64,000 nucleotides of DNA from Treponema denticola (lineage in GTDB: Bacteria; Spirochaetota; Spirochaetia; Treponematales; Treponemataceae), in assembly GCF_024181405.1 (NCBI RefSeq), contig NZ_CP051302.1:124001-188000 (forward strand), given 5' to 3'. Position numbers and translations under genes: made by a program. This document shows, one piece after another, positions 48,780 through 58,351 of the stretch. Numbering within the stretch: the stretch's first letter is position 1; every line of letters begins with the position of its first letter. The notes beneath the pieces are model-generated. The model made no database searches and had not been told where the DNA came from. It saw only the letters and a program-made list of their open reading frames with translations.

Positions 48780-50867
48780 ATGGATAAAACTTTTGTTTCA
48801 GATTTGGAATTTAAAAATCAGGAATGGGCATGTCTTATACGTTCTTCTGATGTAGATGCTAAAATTATAGATATAGAAATTCCTGATTTGCCTGCAGGTT
48901 TTTCTTTTTTTTCTGCAGAGGATATTGTGGGGAAAAATTCAATCAGCTTTTTAAAAACAGAAGTGCCTGTTTTTGCCGATGAAAAAATAGAATATGCAGG
49001 CCAAGCTGTAGGGATTTTGACGGGCCCCGATAAAAAAAAGCTTTTAGAGCTGTCAAGTCTTTTTCAAATCAAAACCCAGTATCTTTCACGCCCCAAAGCT
49101 CAATTTACTTTTGAAGAAGAAGAAAAAAATTATTTTGACTATCCTATAGTCTCTCGGGAAAGTTTAAGTTCGGGAAACGCTGAAGAAGTTTTTGAAAAAA
49201 GTTCACAAGTAGTTTATTCTACTTTTTCTTTTAAGCAAAGATATCATTATCATGCGGAAACAGCTTGCGTTAAAACAAACTGGGTTGATGACAGACTTGA
49301 AATTCATCTTGCAACTCAATGGCCCTATCAGGTTTTAACTTCTGTTTGTAATGTTTTGGATGTACCTAAAGAAAAGATAAATGTAGTTTCACATGCAGAA
49401 GCCGAATCCCTTGACGGAAGAATTTGGTTTCCTGCTCTACTTGCTGCACAAGTTTCTGTCGCATCTTTTTTGACAAAAAAAAATATAGTAATTGAATTTT
49501 CACGTCAAGAAGATTTTTTATATACAATAAAGACTCCCATTGTTATGATTCAACATAAAACATCCGTTTCCGAATTGGGAAAAATTACGGCTATGGATGT
49601 TTCGATAATTGTGGACGCCGGTTCATTTAATCCTTTTATAACTCAAATGCTTAAGCAAATGGTGGTAACTGCTGCCGGTATTTATCATTTGCCTGTTTAT
49701 ATGATTAGTGCTGTTGCAATAAAGACTGAAAAAGGGTTGACGGGTCTATTTTCCGGTTGGGGCGATTCTTATGTAAGCTCTGCGTTGGAAAAACATATAA
49801 GCGAAATAGTAGAGCAACTGGATTTATGTCCGATTCAATTTAGACTTCAAAATAATTTGAAAGTAGGTCAAAAAACAATTACGGGAATAAAAAAAGAAGA
49901 AGATTTTGTTTTTGAAAATATCTTAAAGGCTGTTTGTAACACCAGCGATTTTTATAGAAAATTTTATGCTTATAGGTTAATGAATAAGGGACGTAAAAAT
50001 CGTTATGACGGAAACTGGAGAGGTATAGGAGTTTCCGTAGGTTGTCAATATAACGGTTTACATATTCTTGTAAAATCGGGAATGAATTATAGTGCAGAAA
50101 TAACTTTAACGAAAGACGATAAGGTATTGATTAAGGCAGAACCTACCTCGGAGGGATTAAAGCGTATTTTAAAAAAACAGATTGCAAAAGAATTGGAAGT
50201 TGAAGACAACCAAATTATTTTTTTAGGCGCTTCAACCGATGAGATGATTCCTACCGGTGCTGCAACTGCCTCTTGCGGTATAAGTATCTTGCCCGACCTT
50301 ATTGAAAAATGCTGTACGGGAATAAAAAATCAAAGATTTAGAAAACCTCTTCCAATTACCGTAAGTAAAACCTACAAACTGCCGCGTTCTAAAGATTGGG
50401 ATAACGAAACTTTAATGGGCAATCCTTTTATTTCTGAAACTCCTGGTGCCTGTGTTATTGAACTTGAACTTGATCCTAGTACCTATCAAATTATTGTAAG
50501 AGGTATTTGGTTTGCTTGTGATCCCGGAAAAATATATTCAAAAAAAATGGTGCATAGAAATATTCATAAGACAATTGCAAATGCAGTTTCAAATATTTCT
50601 GTAGAAGACATTAGGGAAAATAATTTGCTCCCTTCCAATTATAAAATAATTGCAACAGGAGCTATTCCGCCCATAAGAGATTTTGTTTTAGACAGCGAAT
50701 TAAAAACTCGAGGTTTGGGAGAGTTGGCCGAGAGCCTTGTACCTGCAGCGTATATTTCTGCACTGAACCAAATTATGATTAACCATAAGCGTATCGATTT
50801 TTTACCTGTTTTTACTGAAGATATTTTTAATGCCGTTACAAAAAGTGAGGCTGTAGATGAAGATTAG
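48780..50867 (+). CDS. Molybdenum hydroxylase (xanthine dehydrogenase family), Mo-binding subunit
   Basis: 695 residues of the xanthine dehydrogenase/aldehyde oxidoreductase large-subunit type. N-terminal a/b hammerhead (residues 15-115, VFADEKIEYAGQAVGIL), then the Mo-binding part with TQWPYQVLTSVCNVLDVPKEKINVV, and near the C-terminus the region RGLGELAESLVPAAYISALNQ, which carries the glutamate expected to act as base. The usual glycine-rich GGFGGK loop is replaced by AESLDGRIW, so the substrate is probably not ordinary xanthine. Next two genes encode FeS and FAD subunits. The selenium genes at 1-3 kb raise the chance of a labile-Se cofactor. Confidence 0.85.
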   Translation: MDKTFVSDLEFKNQEWACLIRSSDVDAKIIDIEIPDLPAGFSFFSAEDIVGKNSISFLKTEVPVFADEKIEYAGQAVGILTGPDKKKLLELSSLFQIKTQYLSRPKAQFTFEEEEKNYFDYPIVSRESLSSGNAEEVFEKSSQVVYSTFSFKQRYHYHAETACVKTNWVDDRLEIHLATQWPYQVLTSVCNVLDVPKEKINVVSHAEAESLDGRIWFPALLAAQVSVASFLTKKNIVIEFSRQEDFLYTIKTPIVMIQHKTSVSELGKITAMDVSIIVDAGSFNPFITQMLKQMVVTAAGIYHLPVYMISAVAIKTEKGLTGLFSGWGDSYVSSALEKHISEIVEQLDLCPIQFRLQNNLKVGQKTITGIKKEEDFVFENILKAVCNTSDFYRKFYAYRLMNKGRKNRYDGNWRGIGVSVGCQYNGLHILVKSGMNYSAEITLTKDDKVLIKAEPTSEGLKRILKKQIAKELEVEDNQIIFLGASTDEMIPTGAATASCGISILPDLIEKCCTGIKNQRFRKPLPITVSKTYKLPRSKDWDNETLMGNPFISETPGACVIELELDPSTYQIIVRGIWFACDPGKIYSKKMVHRNIHKTIANAVSNISVEDIRENNLLPSNYKIIATGAIPPIRDFVLDSELKTRGLGELAESLVPAAYISALNQIMINHKRIDFLPVFTEDIFNAVTKSEAVDED

Positions 50868-51336
50868 TTTTAATTTAAATAAAACCGCAGTTCAGATTGA
50901 TGCTCCTGCAAATGAAAGACTTTTATCGGTTCTAAGAAGAGAGTTTAATCTTTTAAGCTTAAAAAGTTCATGCTTAAGCGGTCAGTGCGGGTCGTGTACT
51001 GTTTTAATGAACGATAAACCCGTGCCTGCATGTTTTATTCCCGTTTTTAATGTTGAAGGAAAAAATATAATAACCTTGGAATATTTTAAAACAACCGAAG
51101 AATATAAAATAATTGCAGCAGGCTTTGATCAAGCCGGTGTTGAAATGTGCGGCTTTTGCGATGCAGGAAAAATATTTTTTACATATGCAATTTTAAATTC
51201 CAATATAGATATTGATACTCCTGATGCCGAAGACAGTATAAGAAAATATTATTCGAGTACAATGTGCCGGTGTACAAGCTTTGAAGATTTATTTTCGGCT
51301 ATTGAAAAAATAAGCAAAAATCAACGGAGAAAATAG
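50857..51336 (+). CDS. Molybdenum hydroxylase, [2Fe-2S] subunit
   Basis: 159 residues. Plant-ferredoxin-type cluster ligands in SSCLSGQCGSCTVLMN (about 42-57) with a fourth cysteine in VPAC near 62, and the second, helical cluster domain with CGFCDAGK near 99 and MCRCTSFEDL near 140. Passes electrons from the Mo site to FAD. Overlaps the large subunit by 11 bases. Confidence 0.93.
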   Translation: MKISFNLNKTAVQIDAPANERLLSVLRREFNLLSLKSSCLSGQCGSCTVLMNDKPVPACFIPVFNVEGKNIITLEYFKTTEEYKIIAAGFDQAGVEMCGFCDAGKIFFTYAILNSNIDIDTPDAEDSIRKYYSSTMCRCTSFEDLFSAIEKISKNQRRK

Positions 51337-51341
51337 AACTT

Positions 51342-52187
51342 ATGACTGAATTGACTAAAAATAGCATTGTCTATAGAGCCCGCTACATGCAGGAAATGCA
51401 GACTATCTTAAAAAATATTTCAAATATAAAACCTATTGCCGGTGCAACAGGTTTTTTAAATCATCAGACTGATGAGATGATCTATTTGCCTGAACATATT
51501 TTGGATTTAAATTTTTTACCTGAATTAAAAGTTATTTCAAAAACCGAGCGCTATTTCGAATTCGGTGCTGCCGTTACATTAAATGAAATTTTGGATTTGG
51601 GTAAAAAAAATATTCCTCTTTCCTTATATTATTCTATCGAGAAGATAGCAAACAATGCCATACGCTCTCTTGCAACGATAGGCGGCAACATAGCAACGGC
51701 AAATCCGCTTTCAGGGACTTTTTTGCCGATGCTCGCTCTTGATGCAAAGTTGGAAATTAGAACAGCCGAAAATATTGAATGGGTGCCGTTTGCAAAATAC
51801 ATTGATAAAAGCTATGCCGAAAGGAGAGAAGAAAAATATATTATCAGCCGAATTAGAATTCCCAACGAGACATGGACAAAAAGTTTTTATACAAGGCTAG
51901 GCACTCCGGGATATATAGGAAGTGATACGGCTTCATTTTTATTTTTAATTCTCATTCAAAAAAATATATTATCCGATATGAGATTGTTTTTTGCATCGGA
52001 TGAGCTTATAAGAAATAAGGAATTTGATAACTTGCTTTTAGGAAGAACTCTGCCTCTTTCTCAATCTGATGTTCCGGTGATTATGCAAAAAGCAAAACAG
52101 ATTTTTACTCCTGAACAATTTTCTTCGGAGTTTCACAATTCTTGTTTTTATAATTTACTTGAGGATAATTTATACAACCTAACCTAA
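51342..52187 (+). CDS. Molybdenum hydroxylase, FAD subunit
   Basis: 281 residues of the CO dehydrogenase medium-chain fold. FAD motifs IAGATGFLNHQ near 36-46 and ATIGGNIATANPLSG near 111-125. Third gene of the operon, five bases after the FeS subunit. Gene order Mo-FeS-FAD. Converges on holA with only five bases between stop codons. Confidence 0.92.
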   Translation: MTELTKNSIVYRARYMQEMQTILKNISNIKPIAGATGFLNHQTDEMIYLPEHILDLNFLPELKVISKTERYFEFGAAVTLNEILDLGKKNIPLSLYYSIEKIANNAIRSLATIGGNIATANPLSGTFLPMLALDAKLEIRTAENIEWVPFAKYIDKSYAERREEKYIISRIRIPNETWTKSFYTRLGTPGYIGSDTASFLFLILIQKNILSDMRLFFASDELIRNKEFDNLLLGRTLPLSQSDVPVIMQKAKQIFTPEQFSSEFHNSCFYNLLEDNLYNLT

Positions 52188-52192
52188 GACTT

Positions 52193-53209
52193 TTAAATAT
52201 TATCTGCGGTATATTTTTCTATTTTATTTCCGGACTTGCAAGCTATTTCATATAAGCACATATCCATAACTATATTTTGAAGACCTGTGCCTAAGGATCG
52301 TAACTCTAAATCCGTTTCCGATAAAAGAGCGATTATTTTTACGCACTGAACCTCATTCCATAGTTTTGCAGCTCTTTTGTATTGTGCTAATGCGGTTTTT
52401 CCCGAAAAACCGAAACGCTTTAAAGCAAAATCATCCAAGTATTCATTATCTCTATGTATTTTATGCCAGTCCTGTAAGCGTCTAAAGCAGTAGCTTAAGC
52501 CTGCAATAATCTGAACCGGCGAAGAATTTTTTGAAAGTATTATCTTTTGGCTTATGGACAAGGCTGTTTCAAGGCTTCCCATTGTTAAGGCATTAAAAAG
52601 GCTGAAGGGTGTTTCTTCTTTATTGTGTGCAAAAAGTTTTTCGATATTCTCTTGGTCTATATGTGAACCTTTTTGAAAATAGAGCACTAAATGAGAACAG
52701 GCTGTTTTTAAAGCATCGGTATTATTTTCTACCAATTCCAAAAGCTCATCGACTGCCTCATCTTCAATCTCAATGCCCTCCCTAAAAAGAAATGAACGCA
52801 CCCATTCTTGTTTTTTATTTTCAAAAAGCTCCCAAAATATTTTTTGCTGAGTTTTAGGAACGGTATCGCTTATTTTTTTTGCAATTGATGTTTCATCGGA
52901 AATTAAAATTAAAAAAGAATCGCTTGTATTTTCTTTTTTTGAAACCGATTGAATCCAGTCGGTAAGCAGGTCTATATCCTCTTTCTTTTTTATAAGCTCT
53001 GCGGATTTTAATATAAGAAGTTTTGCAGAAGAAAAAAGAGATGCGTTTTGCAGGAGAGAAATTATATCTCCCATGCCCGTATCTCCTGCATAGACGGTAT
53101 GTGTTTCAATATCACCGTATTGTTTTGAAAGGGTTTTTAATACCGTGTCAACGGCTGTATTTCTTTCTCCGATTTCAGGACCCATAAAAAGCCAAACAGG
53201 ACTCGTCAA
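52193..53209 (-). CDS. holA: DNA polymerase III subunit delta
   Basis: 338 residues. Opens the sliding clamp as part of the clamp loader. Pattern of the family: VWLFMGPEIGERNTAVDTVL (degenerate P-loop start), SAKLLILKSAELIKKKEDIDLL near 62-84, the AAA+ lid (DEAVDELLELVENNTDALKTACSHLVLY) and the collar domain IAGLSYCFRRLQDWHKI. Start is TTG behind AAGGAG. Stands at the end of the lipoprotein operon but 72 bases from it. Confidence 0.88.
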   Translation of the reverse strand: MTSPVWLFMGPEIGERNTAVDTVLKTLSKQYGDIETHTVYAGDTGMGDIISLLQNASLFSSAKLLILKSAELIKKKEDIDLLTDWIQSVSKKENTSDSFLILISDETSIAKKISDTVPKTQQKIFWELFENKKQEWVRSFLFREGIEIEDEAVDELLELVENNTDALKTACSHLVLYFQKGSHIDQENIEKLFAHNKEETPFSLFNALTMGSLETALSISQKIILSKNSSPVQIIAGLSYCFRRLQDWHKIHRDNEYLDDFALKRFGFSGKTALAQYKRAAKLWNEVQCVKIIALLSETDLELRSLGTGLQNIVMDMCLYEIACKSGNKIEKYTADNI

Positions 53210-53281
53210 TTGTTTCTCCTTAAAAAAACATGTTTATGAATATAAGTATACAATAAATATAGAACTTTGTCAGCTGCTCTA

Positions 53282-54682
53282 TTATTCGTCGACGATTCTG
53301 CTAAAGGCTAAGGCTATTGCCTTTGCTATAGCAATTGAAGCCGATCTGTGGGCTTCTTTTTCGGTAAAACCGGCGCCTCTTTTGCTTATATTTTTTTTAT
53401 AAAGAATTTCTTGTGTGTTCAGGTTTTTTATTTCTATATCTGCATTAATCCTTACCAAAAATCCGTCGGCAGCTTTTGAAGCTTCATCAGTTTCTATCCT
53501 TGCATAAATAATAAAATCTGCGGACTGGTTTTCGTTTTTTGCGAATATGGTTTTAAAATTCATATCTTTTAAAATATCGGAGAGTTTTTCTCTAACGATT
53601 GAGTTTTTACTATCAGTTTGTTCAATAAAAAGTGAAACGGTTCCTTTTTGTTCTTTTTCCTTTTTTATTTTATTTTCCGGTTTTGTGAATTCAAAATTGA
53701 TCACCTGTTTGAAAACAATTTGCTGAAGCTCCTTAACGGCTTCTTGATATTCATCAAAATCTTTAGAGCCGAGTATCTGTTTTATTTCGGAAATATCCAA
53801 CTCTATTCTTATGCGTCCTTCGCTTTCAATTTTTTCATCATGTAAAATAAAATTTGCGGTTCCGTTTTGATCCGTTTCAATGCCTTCAATTATTATGGAA
53901 GTATTATTTTTTATTTTTGTTTTGTAGCTGACTAATAAGGGGACTCTCTCCTCTAAGGTTCCTATATTGATAGGAATTAAAAATTTGTTTGATGGATTTT
54001 CAAGGCTGTCTTCTTGCAAATTAAGCTTAATCTTTTTTAAACTTTCTTTTGTATTTGAAATATTTTGCTTAAATTTTATATCCCCGTTTTCTATGCCGGA
54101 ACTCAATGCGGCAGAGGCAGCCTTAGTATAATAAATGGCCGCAGAATAATATTTTTTACTCTTAAAAAATTCATCAGCTTTTTTTTCGGGCTCGCTTACA
54201 GATAAAATTTTTTCTTCCGCAATTTTTAATAAGCGGTTTCTTTCTTTACGGAGTTCATTTTTATCGTATTCGGCCAAAAGATAAACGGTAAGGCTGTCTT
54301 TGTTTTTTTGGGTATAGCGGTTTTTGATTTTTAATTTTTCTATATTAGCAGCCGAAGACTGAGAAATTTCCGATTTTAATATTTTTTCAAGGTTTTCGAC
54401 GGAGCCTAAGGCTGTTGTTGTCGTTTCGGTTTTTATTGAAACTCCTAAATACCGTATGATTTCGTTTATAAGATTATTTTTTGCATCCGCCTCTGCGAGA
54501 GTGAAATTTTTATTTGTTCCTGAGGCTGTAAAGTATTCGTAATTTGCATCGCTTGCCGGCACCTTTTCTATCCAAGCAGGCACCTGTTCCTCAGGTTTGT
54601 TTTTATAACTTTCACATGAGAATAAGATTAAAGTTAAAATCAGTAAAAGTATTTTTTTTAATGGTTGTTTTTTTTTCTGCAT
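53282..54682 (-). CDS. LPP20-family lipoprotein
   Basis: 466 residues. Lipobox ILFSC near residue 23. The first domain (VPAWIEKVPASDANYEYFTASGTNKNFTLAEADAKNNLINEIIRYLG) is the LPP20/FlgP-like fold. A central helical part (FFKSKKYYSAAIYYTKAASAAL) looks like a TPR pair. The C-terminal region (NSIVREKLSDILKDMNFKTIF... FIIYARIETDE) repeats the FlgO/LPP20-like style and ends KEAHRSASIAIAKAIALAFSRIV. Presumed outer-membrane lipoprotein acting with its three upstream neighbours. Confidence 0.72.
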   Translation of the reverse strand: MQKKKQPLKKILLLILTLILFSCESYKNKPEEQVPAWIEKVPASDANYEYFTASGTNKNFTLAEADAKNNLINEIIRYLGVSIKTETTTTALGSVENLEKILKSEISQSSAANIEKLKIKNRYTQKNKDSLTVYLLAEYDKNELRKERNRLLKIAEEKILSVSEPEKKADEFFKSKKYYSAAIYYTKAASAALSSGIENGDIKFKQNISNTKESLKKIKLNLQEDSLENPSNKFLIPINIGTLEERVPLLVSYKTKIKNNTSIIIEGIETDQNGTANFILHDEKIESEGRIRIELDISEIKQILGSKDFDEYQEAVKELQQIVFKQVINFEFTKPENKIKKEKEQKGTVSLFIEQTDSKNSIVREKLSDILKDMNFKTIFAKNENQSADFIIYARIETDEASKAADGFLVRINADIEIKNLNTQEILYKKNISKRGAGFTEKEAHRSASIAIAKAIALAFSRIVDE

Positions 54683-54785
54683 AGTCTTTGTTTTTATTGA
54701 TAGATGATTTTTAAGCGATAAACGGAAGAAAGAAATTTTATAGCTTTTAATAAAGGCCTTTCTTTCTTCCGTATTTTTAAAAGAT

Positions 54786-55442
54786 TTACAGACCTTCTGA
54801 AAGAGCTTCTTTTACTCTTTGACGTACAGTTCTCTCTTCTTCGGTCTTAGGCTTATCTTCATCTGCTCCGCTGATTGCGTTTTGGATGAGTTTATCCAAT
54901 GTTTTTTTGGAGATGCTGTATAAAACTAAATAGGTATAGTCATCTCCATCAGGATTTCCATCGGCATCAAAGTATCTCATCTGAACCCAATAATCGGTTT
55001 CTTTTTTAAAGCCGGAAAGTTTTGTGGAGGTAATCGTTTTGACTATATCTTCAAGATAACCTTCAATCTTATCCTTATCGCCTGCAGCGGCAGCAGCTGC
55101 CTTGCTTTCTACTCTTACCTTAACCATTCTGGCCATTTCGGAAGGGACCGAAAAATCTCTTGTCCATAGCTCGGCTCCCTCCAAGCTCTTTGATCTGGGC
55201 GACTCAAATTTAAAAAGATAAACATCCTTACCCTTATAGTCATCAGTTTTTTCGATGACATTTGGTTCTTCTGCAACCCAGCCGGGAACAGGCTTATCCC
55301 ATTTAAGGTTTTTGTGGTCGAGCATTTCAGGTTTTTTAACCTTGCTCGATACTGTTCCAAGTGGCTTTAATTTGTTTGCACAGCCTGCTAAGGCTATAAC
55401 TGCGACTGCTGCAAGGAACATAATCTTAATTGCTTTTTTCAT
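54786..55442 (-). CDS. LPP20-like lipoprotein
   Basis: 218 residues from the ATG at 55442 (GGAGG upstream). Lipobox VIALAGC near residue 18. Contains PVPGWVAEEPNVIEK followed by SEMARMVKVRVESKAAAAAAGDKDKIEGYLEDIVKTI, a pattern similar to LPP20-type proteins in which a short alanine-rich helix leads into a strand (DYWVQMRYFDADG). Likely same family as the next gene downstream. Highly expressed type of codon use is not evident. Confidence 0.68.
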   Translation of the reverse strand: MKKAIKIMFLAAVAVIALAGCANKLKPLGTVSSKVKKPEMLDHKNLKWDKPVPGWVAEEPNVIEKTDDYKGKDVYLFKFESPRSKSLEGAELWTRDFSVPSEMARMVKVRVESKAAAAAAGDKDKIEGYLEDIVKTITSTKLSGFKKETDYWVQMRYFDADGNPDGDDYTYLVLYSISKKTLDKLIQNAISGADEDKPKTEEERTVRQRVKEALSEGL

Positions 55443-55502
55443 ATCTTGCCTCCTAAAATAATGCAAATATATTTTTAAAATTGGGCGTAATCTACGTCCA
55501 AT

Positions 55503-56825
55503 TTAAAAGCCCGATTTAAATGTTAAGGTCTTACCCCTTAGCATTACCAATTTTATATTTTCAAAACCCGGAACCGAATCTGCAATCTCGTAAATAGCGG
55601 CTTCAAGGTCATCAATAGTTCCGAAAAATGAAACTGCATATTTTGTTTGAGCAGATGATTGATATAAGGTTTTTATATCATTGAGGTTTTGGCTTAAAGC
55701 CTTTCTAAAACGTGCCATGCTCTTGCTGTCAGGTGTTTCGTTTATGATAATTTCATAGCGTATTCCGCGGGAATAGGCTTTGGCTAAAAGAATCTTAGCT
55801 TGATCGACAGCCATGGGCAGAGCCTTGTTTACTGCGGATTGAATTGCGTTAGACTGAGCATCATAGCTGCTTACTCGGCTGAAAGTTTTTTGGCTTGTGT
55901 ATGGAACAGAACCGAGTAATTCTCCTGTAGACGGATTGAATATTTTTAAGGTGATTTTGGCCGAACCGTAGTAGCCGCTTGTTTCATAACCGCCTTCGGT
56001 TACCGCATCAATTTCCATATATACATCGGCATTTAACTTTTGAGCTATCAACTGAATGACCGACATTCCTTCATCGGTGCTTTCTTGGTAAATGAGGGCA
56101 TTATCTTTTTTTAGCTTTTCGACCTCTTTTGAGTCTACAGCTCTATATCCCTGCTTTAAAAGAAAGGCATTTCCCGTTTCTACTGCGGCTTTAAGTAAAA
56201 ATCTGTCGGAGTCTGATTCTTCGGCATCAAAAACCATGTAGGTCATGTTTTCGATATAATTATTTAAAAATTGAAGATTTTTTTTGCCTTCGGCAGAAGC
56301 TTGGGCTTCTTTTAAAATAAGGTCTGCATCCTTAGGTTTTTGTGAAACTTGAGGATTTCCTTGTGATTGTCCGTTTCCGAAAACTATATCATCCATAGTT
56401 TTATCGCTTGAATGTTTTTGATAAAAAATACCTGCTTTAGAAAGAGCTGCTGAAACTTCATTCATTTTTACGGGGATTTTAATTTTAATTATGTATACTC
56501 CTCCGTTTTTTGATTTTTGTAGTACGTCCATTTTTTCGTTTACTACATATTTATTCGGATATTCGGTATTGTAAAGTTCTTCTTCAATTCGTTCATAGTT
56601 GTTTTTTTCAGCTTCTGAACCGATGATATCTATGACTCCTTGCCTGATCGCTCCCACTTTTGCCTTATTTATAGCCTGTAAAAAGGAAGAAGCCTCTCCC
56701 ATTGAAATATATTCTTTTGTTTCCTTATAAGTAGGCTTCTTTACGTCTAAGGCATCTTCAAGGCTTGCACAGGAAAAAAATAGAATCGGTGCAGTTAAAA
56801 ACAAAAAAAGTAAAATCTTTTTCAT
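55503..56825 (-). CDS. Lipoprotein with FlgT-like N-terminal domain
   Basis: 440 residues. Lipobox ILFFSC near 19. Residues 40-130 (SSFLQAINKAKVGAIRQGVIDIIGSEAEKNN, then VYIIKIKIPVKMNEVSAAL) follow the LPP20/FlgT N-terminal pattern. The centre (VIQLIAQKLNADVYMEIDAVTEGG, YGSAKITLKIFNPSTGELL) looks like the CsgG/FlgT middle domain that marks outer-membrane assembly proteins. The C-terminal third is of no recognised family. Nineteen bases from its upstream partner, same operon. Confidence 0.65.
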   Translation of the reverse strand: MKKILLFLFLTAPILFFSCASLEDALDVKKPTYKETKEYISMGEASSFLQAINKAKVGAIRQGVIDIIGSEAEKNNYERIEEELYNTEYPNKYVVNEKMDVLQKSKNGGVYIIKIKIPVKMNEVSAALSKAGIFYQKHSSDKTMDDIVFGNGQSQGNPQVSQKPKDADLILKEAQASAEGKKNLQFLNNYIENMTYMVFDAEESDSDRFLLKAAVETGNAFLLKQGYRAVDSKEVEKLKKDNALIYQESTDEGMSVIQLIAQKLNADVYMEIDAVTEGGYETSGYYGSAKITLKIFNPSTGELLGSVPYTSQKTFSRVSSYDAQSNAIQSAVNKALPMAVDQAKILLAKAYSRGIRYEIIINETPDSKSMARFRKALSQNLNDIKTLYQSSAQTKYAVSFFGTIDDLEAAIYEIADSVPGFENIKLVMLRGKTLTFKSGF

Positions 56826-56843
56826 TATATTCTCCCATAAAAA

Positions 56844-58160
56844 TTAAAATTTTATTGTAAAGCCGATTCCGGCGGTAAATCTTAGGATTCCACCTATCCC
56901 GTTATAAAAGGCTGCTCCCGTTTTTATGCCCACGTCGCCTCCTATTTTAAAATTCTTTGTTACAAGAAAACTTGTATGTACAAAGGCTTTAAGTCCGGCT
57001 CCTGCAGGAATCGGAATACTTTTTTTAGAATCGGTTACAATCATTGTATAATAAAATTGAATTGTAGGCAAGATTTGTAAACGCCTAAGATATGTATTTC
57101 CTATTTCTGCACCTCCGAATATGGTTATAGGTGCTCCTATAGAAAGGATTTTAGGACTTTGAGAGTCAAATGTCATCTCGAATCCGAAGCAGGGCCTAAA
57201 GCGGTAAAAGCCTCTCGTTCCCGAAACATTAATGCCGAATGTTCCGCCTCCGTCATATAAACCTCTTTTGGCAAAGAAAAGGCCGAACTCGCCCAGAGCA
57301 TAAGTTCTGTATTCGAAAGGCCCGTGAGGGACCTCTTTAATAGCATCACCTAAATTTAATGGCTTTTTCGAATAAAGTATTAATCCTTTCGAAAAATCAC
57401 TTTCCGTTTCGGTAACAACAATTAAGCCTATTTCTCTTCTTCCGTCTTCACTTAAAACAACATATTCATCTCCAAGTTTTACTCCCATTTTTTTCCCGAG
57501 TTCAAAGTGGACGGAGCCTTTTTCTGCCTTGATTATACCTGTTTTTATGGTAAATGCTTCGATCTTACGCAGCTCAAGATCTAAATTTTTCGATAGACTT
57601 TTAAGTGCCGTGTTGAATGCTTTCTCATAGGTTCTGTCAATAGAGCTTATTTTTATATCGATTTTTTCTCTTAAATCTTCTTTTGAAGAATATATGTAGA
57701 ATTCCAAAGCAATTTCTACCCTATATCCGTCCGTTTCTCCCCAAAACAAATCATCATATCGTTCCATCGAAACTGAATAATCTGTAATTATAGGCATCAC
57801 CACATAATAAGAATTGACCGTTTTTTCCCAGTCTGCTTTTGTAAAGGCTTCCAGGCCCATTAAAACGGATTCGGGCAGTTCTGTGTTTTCTTCTCGCGAG
57901 CGGTTTATAAGCTCAATAAATATGTCTACATCTGTTGAGGCAAGTCTGTATTCCAAGCCTATTATATTAAAACGTTCAAGGTTAAAAAAAACATTCATAA
58001 CCGCTTCATCAATCATCTCAATGAAATCGCTTGAAATATGCCGACCGTAATAAGATGTTGCAAAGACGGCAATATCCTTTTTTTCGCTGACTTTTTGAGC
58101 ATAAAAAGGCCTTGAGAAAAAAAATACGATTAAAATGATAAAAAAAAGTTTTTTATTCAT
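56844..58160 (-). CDS. Outer-membrane protein with FlgT-like domains and C-terminal barrel
   Basis: 438 residues, first gene of a four-gene operon. Signal peptide ending FYAQ. Residues 25-190 resemble a CsgG/FlgT-middle domain (IAVFATSYYGRHISSDFIEMI...ERFNIIG). Residues 205-285 resemble the FlgT C-terminal strand domain (VHFELGKKMGVKLGDEYVVLSEDGRREIGLIVVTE). The last 150 residues are strand-rich with a terminal KF (GIGFTIKF), as in barrel proteins. Probably builds or decorates the outer membrane or the periplasmic flagella region. Function not established. Confidence 0.65.
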   Translation of the reverse strand: MNKKLFFIILIVFFFSRPFYAQKVSEKKDIAVFATSYYGRHISSDFIEMIDEAVMNVFFNLERFNIIGLEYRLASTDVDIFIELINRSREENTELPESVLMGLEAFTKADWEKTVNSYYVVMPIITDYSVSMERYDDLFWGETDGYRVEIALEFYIYSSKEDLREKIDIKISSIDRTYEKAFNTALKSLSKNLDLELRKIEAFTIKTGIIKAEKGSVHFELGKKMGVKLGDEYVVLSEDGRREIGLIVVTETESDFSKGLILYSKKPLNLGDAIKEVPHGPFEYRTYALGEFGLFFAKRGLYDGGGTFGINVSGTRGFYRFRPCFGFEMTFDSQSPKILSIGAPITIFGGAEIGNTYLRRLQILPTIQFYYTMIVTDSKKSIPIPAGAGLKAFVHTSFLVTKNFKIGGDVGIKTGAAFYNGIGGILRFTAGIGFTIKF

Positions 58161-58297
58161 TTCTTTTAAGGGGATTTTTGCCTTTCTCCTTAGTTTATTA
58201 TTAGTATCTCATTGCTAATATATACGATTTATCGGGTCTTTTCAAGTGAAAGAAATTTGAATCTATCTAAGTTCTTCCATAGTTTAGATGTACATCT

Positions 58298-58326
58298 TGA
58301 TTAAAATGCTAAAAACTGATATATTT
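58298..58326 (+). promoter_or_regulatory. Promoter of trxB-trxA-grdA
   Basis: TTGATT at 58298-58303, a 17-base spacer, TATATT at 58321-58326, then GGAGG ahead of the trxB ATG at 58352. Confidence 0.6.
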
Positions 58327-58351
58327 AACCAGAGATATTTAGGAGGACTTT

